DNA of 64,000 nucleotides from Chiridota heheva (taxonomy: Eukaryota > Echinodermata > Holothuroidea > Apodida > Chiridotidae). The notes below the pieces were generated by a model. The model was not told the DNA's origin, did no database searches, and was given only the letters and a program-made list of their open reading frames with translations. Made by a program: the position numbers and the translations under genes. Shown piece after piece: positions 11,185 to 23,809 of this stretch (its first letter is position 1; every line of letters begins with the position of its first letter). The DNA is taken from assembly GCA_020152595.1 (NCBI GenBank), contig JAIGNY010000918.1, positions 427,501 through 491,500 of the forward strand, written 5' to 3'.

Positions 11185-11460
11185 TCCAACCGAGCCATTA
11201 TAGGCCCATAAGGGCTGGTGCTTATCCCTAGTTTCCATGGCGCAAGCGGATGAGAGTACATGACTCCCACTGTTTGGGACACCAGTCCATCGCAGATTAA
11301 CTCCCCAGCAGTGCTGATACTCATTTTTCACAGCTGAGAGGACAGAAGCAAGTAGAGTAAAGTGTCTTGCTGAAGGACACAATGCAGTGCTAACAACAGG
11401 AATCACACCTAGCACCTTTCGAATACGAGCATGATTCCTTTAGCACTGAGCCTCCTATAA
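11185..11460 (-). mobile_element. tRNA-derived SINE, family S1
   Basis: Read on the minus strand, a tRNA-like head (GGCTCAGTGC near the A box, GGTGTGATTCC as B box) is followed by TGTCCTTCAGCAAGACACTT, TCAGCTGTGAAAAATGAGTA, then TAATCTGCGATGGACTGGTG. The second and third blocks are typical of tRNA SINEs widespread in aquatic animals. A shorter copy is at 32560..32705. It is non-coding; the overlapping open frames are incidental. Confidence 0.75.
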
Positions 11461-11849
11461 TGCACATGCATTATCATAAAAACATTATTGATCAAATTTT
11501 TATTTAGGTTCTTTATCAAAACAGACATGTTCTGGAATTCATATGATGTATATGTAAAAAAGAATGATACTTGGGCCTCATAATGGCCCTTGACACCAGC
11601 ATTCGACAAATAATACATTCGGCTGCACAGGGCAACAAAAATATTATCCGGGTAACCATGACATTTACTTGACCTACTTTATTTTCAGAAAAATTTGCAT
11701 TGCATGTATTGAAAATATTCCACAGGCAACTTTATTTATTTTCAGGACAACCACAAATTCAGATACTCCTGCTAGGCAGGCAAGTTGATTTTTGGATCCC
11801 TGCTCGACACTGCTTTATAAGTAAACTTCTAATAACAGTTTGTTTCGTT
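11461..11849. other. Intron sequence with no recognised feature
   Basis: Nothing recognised between the SINE and the I-like LINE. Confidence 0.4.
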
Positions 11850-13435
11850 TTAATGAAGGCTTAAGGGCACCACAACAGCGAGGGTCAAATTGTGCCTGAG
11901 AGGTTAGATCATTTCAGAGGTAGCAAGAAAAGAAATTGGAGTCTGAGAGAAGTATGGGGACTAAGAGCCAGGAAGCTAGGATTGAAAGAGGAAGTGCAGG
12001 GGTGACAAGAAAGGCAAAAGTAGGGTAGAGGGAGGTGGGAGAGGAGGACTAAATATGGTTGTAGAGGGAGGCACGATGAAGGCAGGAGGCAATTTTATCC
12101 GGAATATTTTCTGAAAGAGCTGGGCTATGGACTTGTGAGTGGCAAGGGAAGCCGCTCTGGGAAGGTTGTACAGGGGGAAGGCACAAAAAGAATGTGGTGG
12201 ACTGTGAGGGGTAAATGGTAATAGCTGCAGAGGGGTGGGGGTAACCAGTAAGGAGGTGGGAGTGAGATGGGTGTGGAGTTATCCCTCTAAGATTGAGTAA
12301 AGAAGTAAGGACAGATTTGGAGTCTGAGAAGATGGCAAAGTGGCATATAGTTGAGGGCGAGTAGGATGGCCTCGGCCGAGAAGATGGACGAGTAGTTGTG
12401 AAGCCTACTATTAAAGGTGATATCTTGGATGATGACAGTAGCAGCTGTCTTGTCGCCTTCCTTGGAGCCATCTGTATAGATGGAGGTGTAGTTTGAGAGT
12501 TGGTCTTTGATTTGGTTGTGGAGGTTGATGAAGAGATTGGGGTGGGTTTGGGTTTGGGTTTTGTTATGAGTGGAGAGGCCCAGGTGGATAAAAGGAAGGG
12601 ATGGCTCAGGGAGGAAAAGTGGGCCAGGAGAAGGTGCCAAGAGTGGCGGGGTTGATGCCAAGATGGTAGAGGTTGGGTTTGATGCGTAAGCTGAAGAGAG
12701 GGGCAAGGGCTTTAGTTCTATCAAAGAGGGTGGAGAAATTAGGGTACCTAATGAGGCAGATTACAGGGTTTTGGGTGTTGGTGAGGGTTCTGAAAGCGTA
12801 GGAAAGGCTAAGCTTTCTACACCTTAGGCAGAAAGGGGGTTTGTTGGCTTCAACGTGAAGGCTGGTAATGGGGTTCGTCCTGCAAGCACCCAGGTAAAGT
12901 CTGAGGGCTTCATTTTGATAGCGTTGAGGTAAGAGTTGTGAAAGGCGCAGTAGACAAATTGCCGTAGTCGAACTTCGCACGAATGGTGAGCCTGAAGATT
13001 TTTAGGAGAGCGTGGGGGTTCGCACCCAAAGTGGTGTTGGAGAGAAGATGGAGATGGTTGAGGGAGCTGTTGCATTTCTGTTTCAGGTTGGTGATGTGTT
13101 GCTTGTAGGAGAGCTTGGGGTCCAGGGTTAAGCCCAGAAACTTAGTGTAATCAACGTTAGGGATGCGATTGCCATTGAGCACGAGTTTGGGTTGGGGTGG
13201 AGATTGTTGAAATGACAGAAGTGCATGCAGACTGTCTTGTTTTGAAGTATTTAAAACCGCTATTATTCCACCAATCTTGCAGCTGGTTGAGGCTAAGTTG
13301 GAGCCTATTTTTGACAACAGAAAAGCTAGGGGAGGAGTAGAAGATGGTGAAGTCGTCCTCGTAGAGGGCATGTTTGATGACAAGGCCAAGGTTGTCCGCG
13401 ATATTGTTAATGCTCATGTTGAATATTAAAGTTTG
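11850..13435 (-). pseudogene. I-like non-LTR retrotransposon, copy 1, 5'-truncated
   Basis: On the minus strand the copy starts inside the RT domain (ALYEDDFTIFYSS, an altered form of the Y.DD catalytic box; copy 3 has YVDD). It continues through TKFLGLTLDPKLSYKQHI, then RNase H landmarks: YTDGSKEGDKTAA, an AEAILLAL box and SDSKSVLTSLLN. Part of RNase H is deleted, joining LLN to the C-terminal region. It ends in the shared 3' sequence (plus strand AAGGGCACCACAACAGCGAGG). RT plus RNase H in this order indicates the I group. Frameshifts make it inactive. Same orientation as the host gene. Confidence 0.85.
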
Positions 13436-13934
13436 TGTCTGTCCATACTTGAAATCTGTTCTTTCTAAACTGAATTTCCATGCACATTTTCCATAAAAAT
13501 GATGATTTATACTGTAGAAGTAAACTTTTTATGATTTAGAAAGCAAAATTCCATCGCCTATTTGGGCAAAGGAGTCAATACTTTTGCCATACTGATTGTG
13601 TGATTTCTTTTTAGGTAATAGTGGGAAAACTGCATTGATAAAGTACCACTTAAAGCATACTAAAACGAAGAGTAATACAAAATCAATAAGGCCTAAATAT
13701 GCATCATTATTGCTAGTCAATTTTAATGTATTGATAATCATTTTTATGAAATGAGTAGCAAAACTGCTAATCAAATTTTTACAAGAAACAATTAATTCCA
13801 ACTTTCTAAAAAAATAAATTATCCTTCGTGACAATGCACTGCAACAATACTGTTTGATTCTACAACAGATGGTTAAGAGCGCGAGAATGGATGGGTTTGA
13901 CAGATACTGGTTCTGAATGTAAGTTGGCAAGGTT
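13436..13934. other. Intron sequence with no recognised feature
   Basis: AT-rich sequence; the minus-strand open frame 13529..13930 shows no family features. Confidence 0.4.
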
Positions 13935-14499
13935 AAAGGATTGTTCAGTGGTCAAGCAAGTCCATCTTATATTAGAGAGGACTTTAAAAGAAACAAAATA
14001 GTAAAGAAAGCATTCAAAAATCTTATTCCGTTAAAGAGATATTCAAGTTTAAAGTTTGGTATCATTTGTGCAGAAACGACTGAAATCAGACTACTTGTGA
14101 TTTCATAGGCGCAGATTCCTCAAAGTCTATGTATTCAATCATATTTCGTCCTGCGATTTTGTGGCTTAAAAACCATGGGATATGTCAAAAAAGTAGTAAA
14201 ACTGAATCTAGGAAGGGTATTTATAATATACCACCTGACGAAAGTTGAGGGAAAATAATTTAAATAGTTAAAAAAATTAAATAAACTTTCTTTAAAATAC
14301 ATAAAGACTTTTAGGAATCTGAGGCTGTGACATCACAACTAGTCTGACTCTAGTCGATTCTACAAAAATGAAACCAAACTTTAAACTTGAATATCTCCAT
14401 AACGGAATAAGATTTTGCAATGCTTTCTTTACCATTTTGTTTCTTTTAAAGTCCACTTTCATATAAGATGGACATGCTTGACCACTGAACTAATCCTTT
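13935..14499. mobile_element. Foldback element F1, best copy (F1e)
   Basis: The two ends are long inverted repeats. The left begins AAAGGATTGTTCAGTGGTCA, then AGCAAGTCCATCTTATAT. The right ends with ATATAAGATGGACATGCTTG, then ACCACTGAACTAATCCTTT. Homology continues inwards for roughly 160 bp per arm. TTAA stands at the left edge but not at the right. There is no transposase. It is a MITE or foldback element. Confidence 0.85.
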
Positions 14500-16794
14500 G
14501 GGTGTAACACTGACAACTCACATTCAATTATCACAGAAATGTCATGACCTCAATCCGAACATTTGCATATTGATTAAAATATTTGAAAGTTGATTGGAAA
14601 ATGGTTTTCTTCAAACACACTGTAATTCCCTTGTAAGATCTAGCCACTGCAAATGCATGATTAACAACAGACATACACACATGAAGCTAGCTACTAGGAA
14701 ACACATGTACTGTATGGGAACTGTATGAGGACCGCCGCTATGCACAAGAATAGCATGTCTACAGCTAAAAGAGCTATTCTTAGCACCATTACGTATGAAA
14801 TCTGCTACTTTTCTTAAAACCTTTTGGGAGCTTAACTTAAAAAAATACACGGAATATCTCTTAGCAAAATACAAACTATATGAAGCATCCAAAAATCTCA
14901 CTTGAGCCAGAATTTCAAGAGCGAAACTTGTTAAAACCTAGGAGATGCATTTTAAAGCAAACCATTGCATAGGCACATATGGGAGCTCACATATGATTTG
15001 AAAAGCTCCTATCATTACACTCTTTTGGAGCTAAAAATTATCCTACAAAGTAAATATCCAGACATGTGTGGTCATTTTTTCCTTAGCAACTACCATAGCA
15101 ACCAATAATAACACGATAAAACCCTTTCAAAAAGCTTTTTTCTGCTGTAAAACAAAAGAAATGTTACTCCTGGGTGCTAACACTGCTATGAGACACTTGT
15201 ATACATAATAAACCACTAGCTGGTCATAGGTACATAGAGCCCATCTTTGACTCCTTGTGCAGCAATGAGTTGCTAGCAAAATGTGTCGATTGTTACACCC
15301 AGAACCCCAACGAATGAGCTTATCTGGCAACGCTGCCCCAAAGAAATATATTGTGGAAAAATGCTGCTTCTAACTTAAATGATGCTCAATCATGTAGCAG
15401 AGTGATGTCTCGTCTGGGAATACCAACTGGACTAAGCACCAGCAGAAGTATCACTTGCCGAGATGTCACGAGAATAACAAAAAAGTGACAGGCAAAGTAT
15501 GCAGTACAACTGCAGAGAAAGAGCCACCAAAAAGGGTTTTGAGGATAACTATAAAGAAAACATTATAAATAAATCTCGCAATAAATATTCGGTCTTTATA
15601 CCCGCAGAATCGTGGATTTTTGCGGGTGCTATTTTAAGACTCCAGCCCTACGCAAGTAACTAATACCGTCACGCCCATCATTGAATGTAAGCAATCAGGA
15701 AGTAATTGGGTTTTAAAGGATGATTAAATCATGGGGTTGGTTAGTATTTGCCTAGGTGTATCGTTTGCACACAAATAATGAAAGAAATGCACTGGAAATT
15801 TACAGCCTGAGTTATTTGTCATGAGGGTGAATTGTATGCAGATGGACAATTCTAAGGTATATGCAAAGCAAATTATGTGGAGCAAATTATTGGGCTTACA
15901 TTTCAATTAAACGCTTAGTGCATGACAATTAGCAAATAAAAATTAATATCGAAAAAAGTTTCAACACGATTTTCTCAAAATCTCCTTCTTCCTGAACATG
16001 CTCACGAAAACAGGCATAACTTGTAGGATGTTTTATAGATTTTCTTCATTTGTTCAGAGCAAAAAGAATGCATATTCCTTTAGTGCATGAACTTAAAATA
16101 TCTGTTTTTGGACATAAGGCATACCATGATCTGTTATTCATGTATACTCAGCAGAAGCAAAATCTTGAAACTTCACACTTCAGGATTTGATTTTTTGTGG
16201 TAAAGGAAAGTCCTGTTTTAAATAGGTTCATGCACTGCATTTTGTTGTAAGCATTATTTTGTTATGTAATTTGTCTATGTAGTGTGTGTCATTGTTTCAA
16301 ATCTTGTTTTTGCTTGTGACAGTTTGATACTAATTAAACATGTGCATATCAATTAATTAATTTGCATATGCATTTACATATATTTCTGTCATATGTTAAC
16401 TGCCATCAGTTTGGTACCCTAATGAGTTATTTAAATGAGAAATATTACAAAATTGTTCTAATAGGTATGGAATAACTTAACCACAAACTGTGAACATAAC
16501 ACACACAATTGACCCCTTGGTACTAATGAAAATGAAAATATTGTGAGCTTTACTGTAGTGTTCCAAATCTTATTCTATCCATAGAACATCAAGACAAATT
16601 CACACCTTGATAAACTTAAAGGGGTTTTTGCGTCCCTTGATACAATTTTAGAAAATGACTGATTACGTTATCCAGAATCAGAAATTTCAGATACTGTAGG
16701 AAGGTAGATTGGACATTTTACATCCCTTTCTCAACAGCTACTGTAAGGTTATATACAGATGTCCATGACTGTTTGATCAACTAGTTGTGAAGCA
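14500..16794. other. Intron sequence with no recognised feature
   Basis: About 2.3 kb of AT-rich sequence without a recognisable gene, RNA or repeat. The minus-strand frames 14611..14901 and 15127..15330 lack family features or splice support. Confidence 0.4.
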
Positions 16795-16799
16795 CTGGT

Positions 16800-16890
16800 T
16801 AATGAATAAAGACCCACCTGGAATTGAGCCAGGACCTCTAGCTTGCCAAGCTGATGATATGACCGCTAGAGCACAGAGGTCCACATAAAT
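16800..16890 (-). tRNA. tRNA-like sequence, probably a pseudogene or SINE head
   Basis: On the minus strand, a T-arm CCTGG-CTCAATT-CCAGG forms a perfect 5-bp stem, with GGCTCAATTCC matching the B box. Upstream lie TGCTCTAGCGG (A-box-like) and an anticodon-like loop TTGGCAA. The acceptor stem (GGACCTC against GTGGGTC) pairs poorly. It is therefore unlikely to be functional. No SINE body was recognised downstream. Confidence 0.45.
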
Positions 16891-17029
16891 TTCAACAGTA
16901 TAATTTAAGAGGAACTCTAATTCCCTCAAGGTGCTCGAATAGTATTTCATGCCTACATCTTGCAATATAAAACATATATCATATATCTTCAACATTCCAT
17001 GCAATATGAAGGATAGTTCCAATTCAAAT

Positions 17030-18376
17030 GGTTTAATATTCTGATTATGTTACTGATTAGGTTACTAATTATGTTATGTTACAATTAACATGCAGGACAT
17101 GTTCATGCAATGGGTCCACCCATGCGGTTAAAATGAATACGACCAAAGTGGCATGACATACAATGCACACAGATGCATACAAGCCCAAGGCTGGAGACAT
17201 GACAGGCTTTAATGGCAATAAGCCCCTTTGACAAATACAACAACAACAAAATTGGTTATTTTTGTTTTAATTTGAAGCATTATGATATTGGCATAACAAC
17301 CACCTGTAGGTTAGATATTAAATGGTATACATAGGGACTACAAGTCCAAGAATAAAGAAATACACACATATCACACAATACTTTACCCTGAGATAAAAAC
17401 AACATCCAGAGTTTCACATATCTGTTATTTAACAGACTTACATGTACTGTATGTCACAAATATGCTCTAATGTTGGATTAGTAGGGATGATTCTTTCAAA
17501 TAGGGAGTATAAGCCTGATTTTGTTAGTGGGAGCAAATGCAAATTACACAAATATTTAAAGTTATGCACTTGTCAATTGTGTGACCCCCAGACAAGGTAA
17601 GTCATTGCACAAAAGTGGATGGACAAAACATGTACATTGACGCACCCTCAAGTCACTTTAAACGTGACTGACATTTTTTTGTGAAATGACTTCCTCTAAA
17701 TCAATCACCTCTGTACAAAGTCAATGGGTCTGAAGAAAACTGACCCACCAGTCACTTTGGTGACTGACAATTTGGTACAATGATGCACATGTGAGTCACT
17801 ATTTCATGTCAATGCCTCACCTTTGACTGACATTGCCGGGAGTAGTAGGGGTGAGTCATGCAACTGACAAGTGACACTAGCCCAAGCATAACTTTACCCA
17901 AATTTTGTTTGTAAATATACCCAACCGGAACATCACTGACACAGAAGCTCAATCCTTTAAATTTTTAGTCACCAATTTGATTGTCCAGTGGTGGTGATTT
18001 GTTGTCAAAATAAGACAAAGATAGCATGATGAATGTTATTGATGTCAAGTCCCCAGTCCTTCTAAATAATGTGTCATCTTTAATTTTTTTATTAAAGTAT
18101 TGATTGCTTGTAGTTGAGAGCTTTTTAATGCAATTTTTCAAATTCCTGTCCTAAATTTTAGTTATTGAAAATCATCAATCTGTCCAGTTTCTCCTGCTAT
18201 ACTTTGATTGAGCTAGCATATCTGATGGAGATCAAGCTCAAAACTTCTTCAACATATTCAACTGCTTCCATTCAAACAACATTGGTGGACATTTGAAAAA
18301 CAATATGTTAATAAAGCTCAAGCTCTGAAAGTCAATTTTGAAAACCATGAACATAGTATTTTGCTTTTTCTTTTTA
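17030..18376. other. Intron sequence; GTCAC/TGACT-rich segment at 17630-17880
   Basis: Near 17036-17085 there are short GATTATGTTACT-type repeats. At 17630-17880 the words GTCAC, GTGAC and TGACTGACA recur, including the palindrome CAGTCAC-tttg-GTGACTG. The rest is AT-rich and featureless. Confidence 0.4.
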
Positions 18377-20358
18377 AACTAGAACGGTAAATACTGTCAT
18401 GGTTCACATGCCCATGCAAATTGATGCCCATGTCATATGACCCGGCCAATTATAAAAATGGCATCTCACACTAGGTCCCATGGCATGGCATGTCTCACAT
18501 GGCATCCCACCCCATGTCGTACATGGCATCCCACCCCATGTCCCACATGACATCCCATCCCATGTCCCACATGGCATTCCACCATATCTCCCACATGGCA
18601 TCCCACCCCATGTCCCACACACCATCCCATGTCCCACAAGGCATTCCATCATATGTTCCACAGGGCATCCCATCCTATGACCCACATGGTATTTCACCCT
18701 ATGTCCCACATCCCATGTCCCAAATGACATCCCACCTCATGTCCCACATAGCATCCCATGCCTTGTCCAACATGGCATTCCACCATATCTTCCACATGGC
18801 ATTCCACCATACAGTGTCTCACATGGCATTCCACCATATGTCCCACATGGCATTCCACTATGTCCCACATGGCATCCCATGCTATGACCCACATGGATCC
18901 CATCCTACATGTATGTCCCACATTAATCCAACTATATGTACCACATGACATCCCTCCCTATGTCCCACAAGGCATCCTTCCCTGTGTCCCGCATCAGTGG
19001 CTTGGCATCCCACCATATGTTCCACATGGTATCCCTCACAATGTCCCAATGACATCCTACTTTATGTCCCACATGGCATCACATGTCCCCATGGCCTCCT
19101 ACCCTCTGTCCCACATAGCCTCCTACCTTATGCCATGCATGGCATCTTACCTTGTCACACATGGCACCCTACCTTATGTCACACATGGCATCCTAACCTA
19201 TGTCACACTCTGTGTTACTCGTGGCATCCCACCATGTCCCACATGGCATTCTAACCTGTTCCACATGGCATCCCACTCCATGTCCCACATGCCATCCCAC
19301 CTAATGTCCCACGTGACATCCTATAGGCTCCACAAGTCTCATCCTAGCTATCACAGTCCCTGATTGAGCATACTATGTATGAAAGTGTCAGTTTATACAA
19401 TAACCTATAAGCAAATGACTTGTTGAAATGGGGTGGGACACCATGTCCCACATGACATCCCATGTCCCACATGACATTCCATCCAATGGCATTCCACCCT
19501 ATGTTCTGCATGGCATTTCACCATATATCCTACATGGCATTCCACCCTCTTCCACATGGCATCCCAACCCATGTCCCACATGGCATCCCAGCCTATGTCT
19601 CACATGACGTCCCATGACTCCATCAGAAGTCTTATCCTAGCTATCACAGTGCCCGATTGAGCATACTATGTATAAAAGTGTCAACTCATATGATAACTTA
19701 TATGCAAATGAGTTGTTCAATAAGAAAAAAGGGTGCAGTCAAATAAGTATGCCTGATATAGCCCTTGGTGTATACAACATGGTAAATATTATATCATGTC
19801 CCTTATTTCCCCCATCCATGTCCCACATGACATTTCTCCCTATGTCCATATGCAATCACATCCTGTCACACTCCCTGACTAAGCACACTAAATACAAAAA
19901 GTCTGGTCAGGTCATATACAGTAGCAACTTTATGCAAATGACCACAATAATAAAGGTGGAGTTAAATAATCATGCCTGATACAACTGTTGGTGCCCAAAT
20001 ATTTTGAAGAATTTTAAGGACTTTAAATCTCAAGTGCTACAAGAGAGACTTGAGAATCTCTGAAAAATATTGGAAAATTATATCATATTACAGTTATCTT
20101 CTAAGAAAATATCAAATGTTTTGTAGACTTTTTAGGGAAACTAGTCTTCAATCCCGTCTTAAGTGTCTCTGAAAAACTTTAACATTTTATAAAGAAATTC
20201 CAACCTTCCATAAGGATATCTAAAAAACTTATAACTTTTTCCGAGGAACTCTGAAGAAACTTTAACACTTCTGAGGAAATCTCTGGACAAATCTGTGGAC
20301 GGCTGGATGTAATAGGCATTACATAAGTTTGCATTATGCTTCGCATGCGAACCAAAAA
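18377..20358 (+). mobile_element. Element A, copy 2
   Basis: This has the same layout as copy 1. The 5' hairpin region ACGGTAAATACTGT is followed by GGTTCACATGC at 18401-18411. It then has a 24-bp CATG minisatellite, the CTCCA..AGAAGTCTTATCC block twice, an AT-rich 3' block, and a terminal hairpin at 20327-20353 ending GCATGCGAACC. Its 3' block carries an extra segment (CCTGATATAGCCCTTGGTGT) also present in copy 3 but not in copy 1. Confidence 0.85.
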
Positions 20359-20639
20359 TCTAATTACTATCAAAGATGTTTTTTAAATCACTTGCAAAAT
20401 TGTGTGCTTTTCACATAAACACAAAATCTGTCTGAAGTGATGTGCCACCCACACAGTCAAACCCACACACATATTAGTTTGGAGGAAATTAAGTTTTAGT
20501 ACATTTTTTGGCAGTTTCTGGTAATTCTTGTTTGACATCTTTGGTTATAAAATTAAAAACATTTCATGAGCTTGGAATAAAATAAAATTTGACAATGTGT
20601 TTGTTACATGAATATCGATATTTAAATAACAGGTATTCT
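20359..20639. other. Stretch with no recognised feature
   Basis: AT-rich spacer between element A2 and a foldback copy. Confidence 0.4.
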
Positions 20640-21030
20640 CATGAATTATTCATGTTCTTTTTAATTTTTATGATAGATTATTATTACAGAAATAAATTGG
20701 TGAAAAACCATGTTGATATCTGATTCCGTTTAAGGCTTATTACATTTTGAAGATTGCACCATGTAGTGCGTGGAAAGGTGAGTGTAGCATACCTTAAGAT
20801 CCAACACAATTTTCATGCATTTCTATCAAAAAATATATTTCTTCTCGTTAGACTTGCAGGTTCAGCAGATGGACAAAGCATGTTCTTATTATTGTGCATT
20901 CTATACCCCACCTCAATAATTAAAGAAATAAAAACATCTCAAATAATTCAGAAAGAGGCAAGAAATACATAGAAATTTAAATAAAATTTACATGGCAATT
21001 TCTTTTTCTACCTTCATGGTTTGTATTACA
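20640..21030. mobile_element. Foldback element family F2, degenerate copy
   Basis: It contains TTCTCATGAATTATTCATGTTC, GTTGATATCTGATTCCGTTT and ACCCCACCTCAATAATTAAAG, matching F2 blocks at 40149..40725 and 4800..5240. Outer ends are not clear. Confidence 0.5.
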
Positions 21031-21168
21031 TGTTAAAGAAAGTTAGTTGCCACTTTACATCAATAAACAACATAATCTATTTTCAAAATGGATTTCTATT
21101 GTCAAAATGGACTGGAATGAAGCCTTCACATTACCACTACACTCCTTTTTTAGGACTTAATAAACTCT

Positions 21169-21212
21169 GTACCAGAATAGGAAGCATAAATTCTGTTAGC
21201 TATTCTGGTACA
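21169..21212. repeat. Perfect 13-bp inverted repeat
   Basis: TGTACCAGAATAG and its exact inverse CTATTCTGGTACA are separated by about 18 bp, and are followed by two copies of CAGACCAAATG. It could form a hairpin or mark ends of a lost insertion. Confidence 0.7.
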
Positions 21213-21479
21213 GACCAAATGGTATTCTGGACAGACCAAATGTTTGACCATTAAAAAATGTTGAGGGGGTGAAAAGTTGTACCCATCAAAGCAAGAGAAG
21301 AAATGGGGAGAGCAAGACATGGAAATGAGTATGACTCAACCCGAGTCTGTATGAGACAAGGCCACCTCAGACACTGGAAAACAAAAATATGTTTAACTTT
21401 AGACATGAAAACTCTGATCAAATTACCCAACTCAAATGAATCAATGGTTAATGAAATCTATGGTTACTAATTAAATCAG

Positions 21480-22030
21480 AAGTCAAGTAATTTCTTATAT
21501 GAAAGAGGACTTCACAAGAAACACAATAGTGAAGAAAGCATTCAAAAATCTCATTCCGTTAAGGAGATATCTAAGTTTAAAGTTTAGTATCATTTGTGTA
21601 GAAATGACTTAAATCATACTAGTTGTGATGTCATAGCCTCAAGATTCCTCAGTCTTTATGAATTCTATCATATTTTGTCCTGCGATTCTGTGGCTTAAAA
21701 ACCATGGGATATGTCAAAAAGTTAAAAACTGAATCTTGGAAGGGTATTTATAATATACCACCTGAAGAAAGTTGAGGAAAAATAATTCAAATAGTAAAAA
21801 AAAAAAAAAAAAAAACTTTCTTTAAAACACATTAATAATTGTTAAGAATGTGAGGATAAAGATGCCAACTTTCCATAATAGATTTACTACACCAGTCATT
21901 TCTACACAGATAAGACAGTCTGCTTTAATCTTGAAATAACTTTTAAATGAAAGAACATTTTTGAACACTTTCTTCACCAATTTGTTTCTTTTGAAAGCCA
22001 GTTTCATATAAGATGGAAATGCTGGACGTA
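21480..22030. mobile_element. Foldback element F1, both arms (F1f)
   Basis: Left arm: GAAAGAGGACTTCACAAGAA, then AAGCATTCAAAAATCTCATT. Right arm: AACACTTTCTTCACCAATTT, then CATATAAGATGGAAATGCTG. A 19-bp A run sits in the centre near 21798. Outer termini are eroded. Confidence 0.7.
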
Positions 22031-22039
22031 AATCCTCTA

Positions 22040-22620
22040 ATGTAAATCAACTTGGAGCTCGAGGTAATGCATTGGCTTGAACCTACTACAATGTAGTGAA
22101 GATCTACGTCACTCGTCTGGCTGCATAATCAACCAAAACTCATATCCACAGCAATTACAACAAAATGTAAAGGTATATGGACAGGTAGAGATTTTGCCAT
22201 GAATCTGTTCCTTTTAATATTCTGAACATTTCATTGACATACATTTATCAAACAATTCTACTTGTTTCTGAGATATTTGCAAAAAAGTGAAAAAACTAAG
22301 CCCAAAGAAACAGCTGGACTTCCACTATTAAAAAAAGGGTGTGTGACTTAAAAAGAATAAGGATACAGCAAGGCCTACAATGCATAACTTTCAGTGTCAC
22401 ACTGACCTAGGCTACTTCGAAATATAGGTTTCATTGCATGAGACATCAGATTATTGCTATATTAGCAATATGCTAATTTTTTTGTGACATTTTCTTGTGG
22501 ATAAAGACGAAATATCAACTCGAGTTCAGATCCATTATTTCTTTATGATTGACGAACTCACACTTGTTATATTAGGCTGTAAGTATTACTGTATGGTACA
22601 CTGTAACTTTCACATAATGT
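22040..22620. other. Stretch with little recognised
   Basis: A block near 22100-22150 (CACTCGTCTGGCTGCATAAT then CAACCAAAACTC) recurs in altered form at 26865-26900, so it is probably another old dispersed repeat. The rest is featureless. Confidence 0.4.
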
Positions 22621-22624
22621 TAGT

Positions 22625-23780
22625 TTGTTTGTTTGATGAAGGCTTAACAGCACCACAGCAACGAGGGTCAAATTGGGCCTGAGAGGTTTGATCATTCTAG
22701 AGGTAGGAAGGAAAGAAAACAGGGGGAGATTGAGAGAAATACAAGAACTAAAAGTCAGAAAGCTGGGATCGAGAGAGGAAGTGCATGGGTGAAAGAAAAA
22801 AAAGTAGAGAGGGGGTGGGAGAGGAGGAATAAATATGGTTGTTAAGGAAAGCATGATGAAGGAAGGAGATTATTTATCCGGAGGGTTTTTCTGGAAGAAC
22901 TCGGCAATTGAGTTGTGGGGAGTGAGGGAAGCTCTGGATAGGCTGTACAGGGGGCAAGCAAGGAGAACGTAATGGACTGTGAGGGGTGCAATGGCTATTG
23001 TTGCAGAGGGGTTGGGGGAGCCAATAAGGAGGTAAGAGTGAGTGAGGTGTGTGTGACCTATTCTAAGATGGGTAATATGAACGTTGTTGACACGAGAGGT
23101 TGTTGATGGTGGGTTTAATCGGAATGGTGGGCTGGACGACGTAAAGTGTGTTATCAATTTGGGAGTCCCATGAGGTTTGCCAGCGGTCACGAACAAGGGA
23201 AGCGATAAGTGGTTTGATGTCAGAAAGGGTTTTGGGAAATGGGGTAGGGGGAGATTGAGGGTAAGCTTAGCGGCTGCATCAGCCCTGTCATTGCCAGGGA
23301 TGCCAACATGCCTGGGTATCCAAAAGAAAAGAATACTTTTCCTGCAGAGGGTGGGCGAAAGGAGTTTCCGGAGGAGGTGGGATGTGGAGTTATCCCATTT
23401 AAGATTGAGTAAAGAAGGACAGCCTTGGAGTCGGAGAAGATGGCACAGTGGCTGAGCGGAGAGTACTCAATAAAGTCGAGAGCGAGGAGGATGGGCTTTG
23501 CTTTGGCTGAAAAGATGGATGAGTAGTTGGGAAGCCTACTACTGAGGGTGGTGTATTGGATGATGGCAGCAGCAGCTGTCTTGTCGCCTTCCTTAGAGCC
23601 ATCAGTATAGATGGAGGTGTAGTTTGAAAGTTGGTCTTTGATTTGGTTGAGGAGATTGATGAAGCTGTTAGGGTGGGTTTGGGTTTTGTGATGAGTGAAG
23701 AGGCCCATGTGGATAGAAGGGAAGGAGGTGGCCCAAGGAGGAAAAGTGGGCCAGGAGAAGGTGCCAAGATGAGGCGCTCA
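22625..23780 (-). pseudogene. I-like non-LTR retrotransposon, copy 2, 5'-truncated
   Basis: The copy starts upstream of RNase H and keeps YTDGSKEGDKTAAAAIIQY, IFSDSKAVL, WIPxHxG-like and DRADAA-type landmarks. A C-terminal part follows with VHITHLRIGHTHLTHSYLL and HYVLLACPLYSLSR, the closing region of I/Jockey-type ORF2. Frameshifts break it. The 3' end carries the same CACCACAGCAACGAGGGTCA block as the other two copies, followed by a GTTTGTTTGTTTGATGAAGG tail (plus strand). Confidence 0.85.
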
Positions 23781-23809
23781 TCATATAGTCATGGACGAGG
23801 CATTACAAA

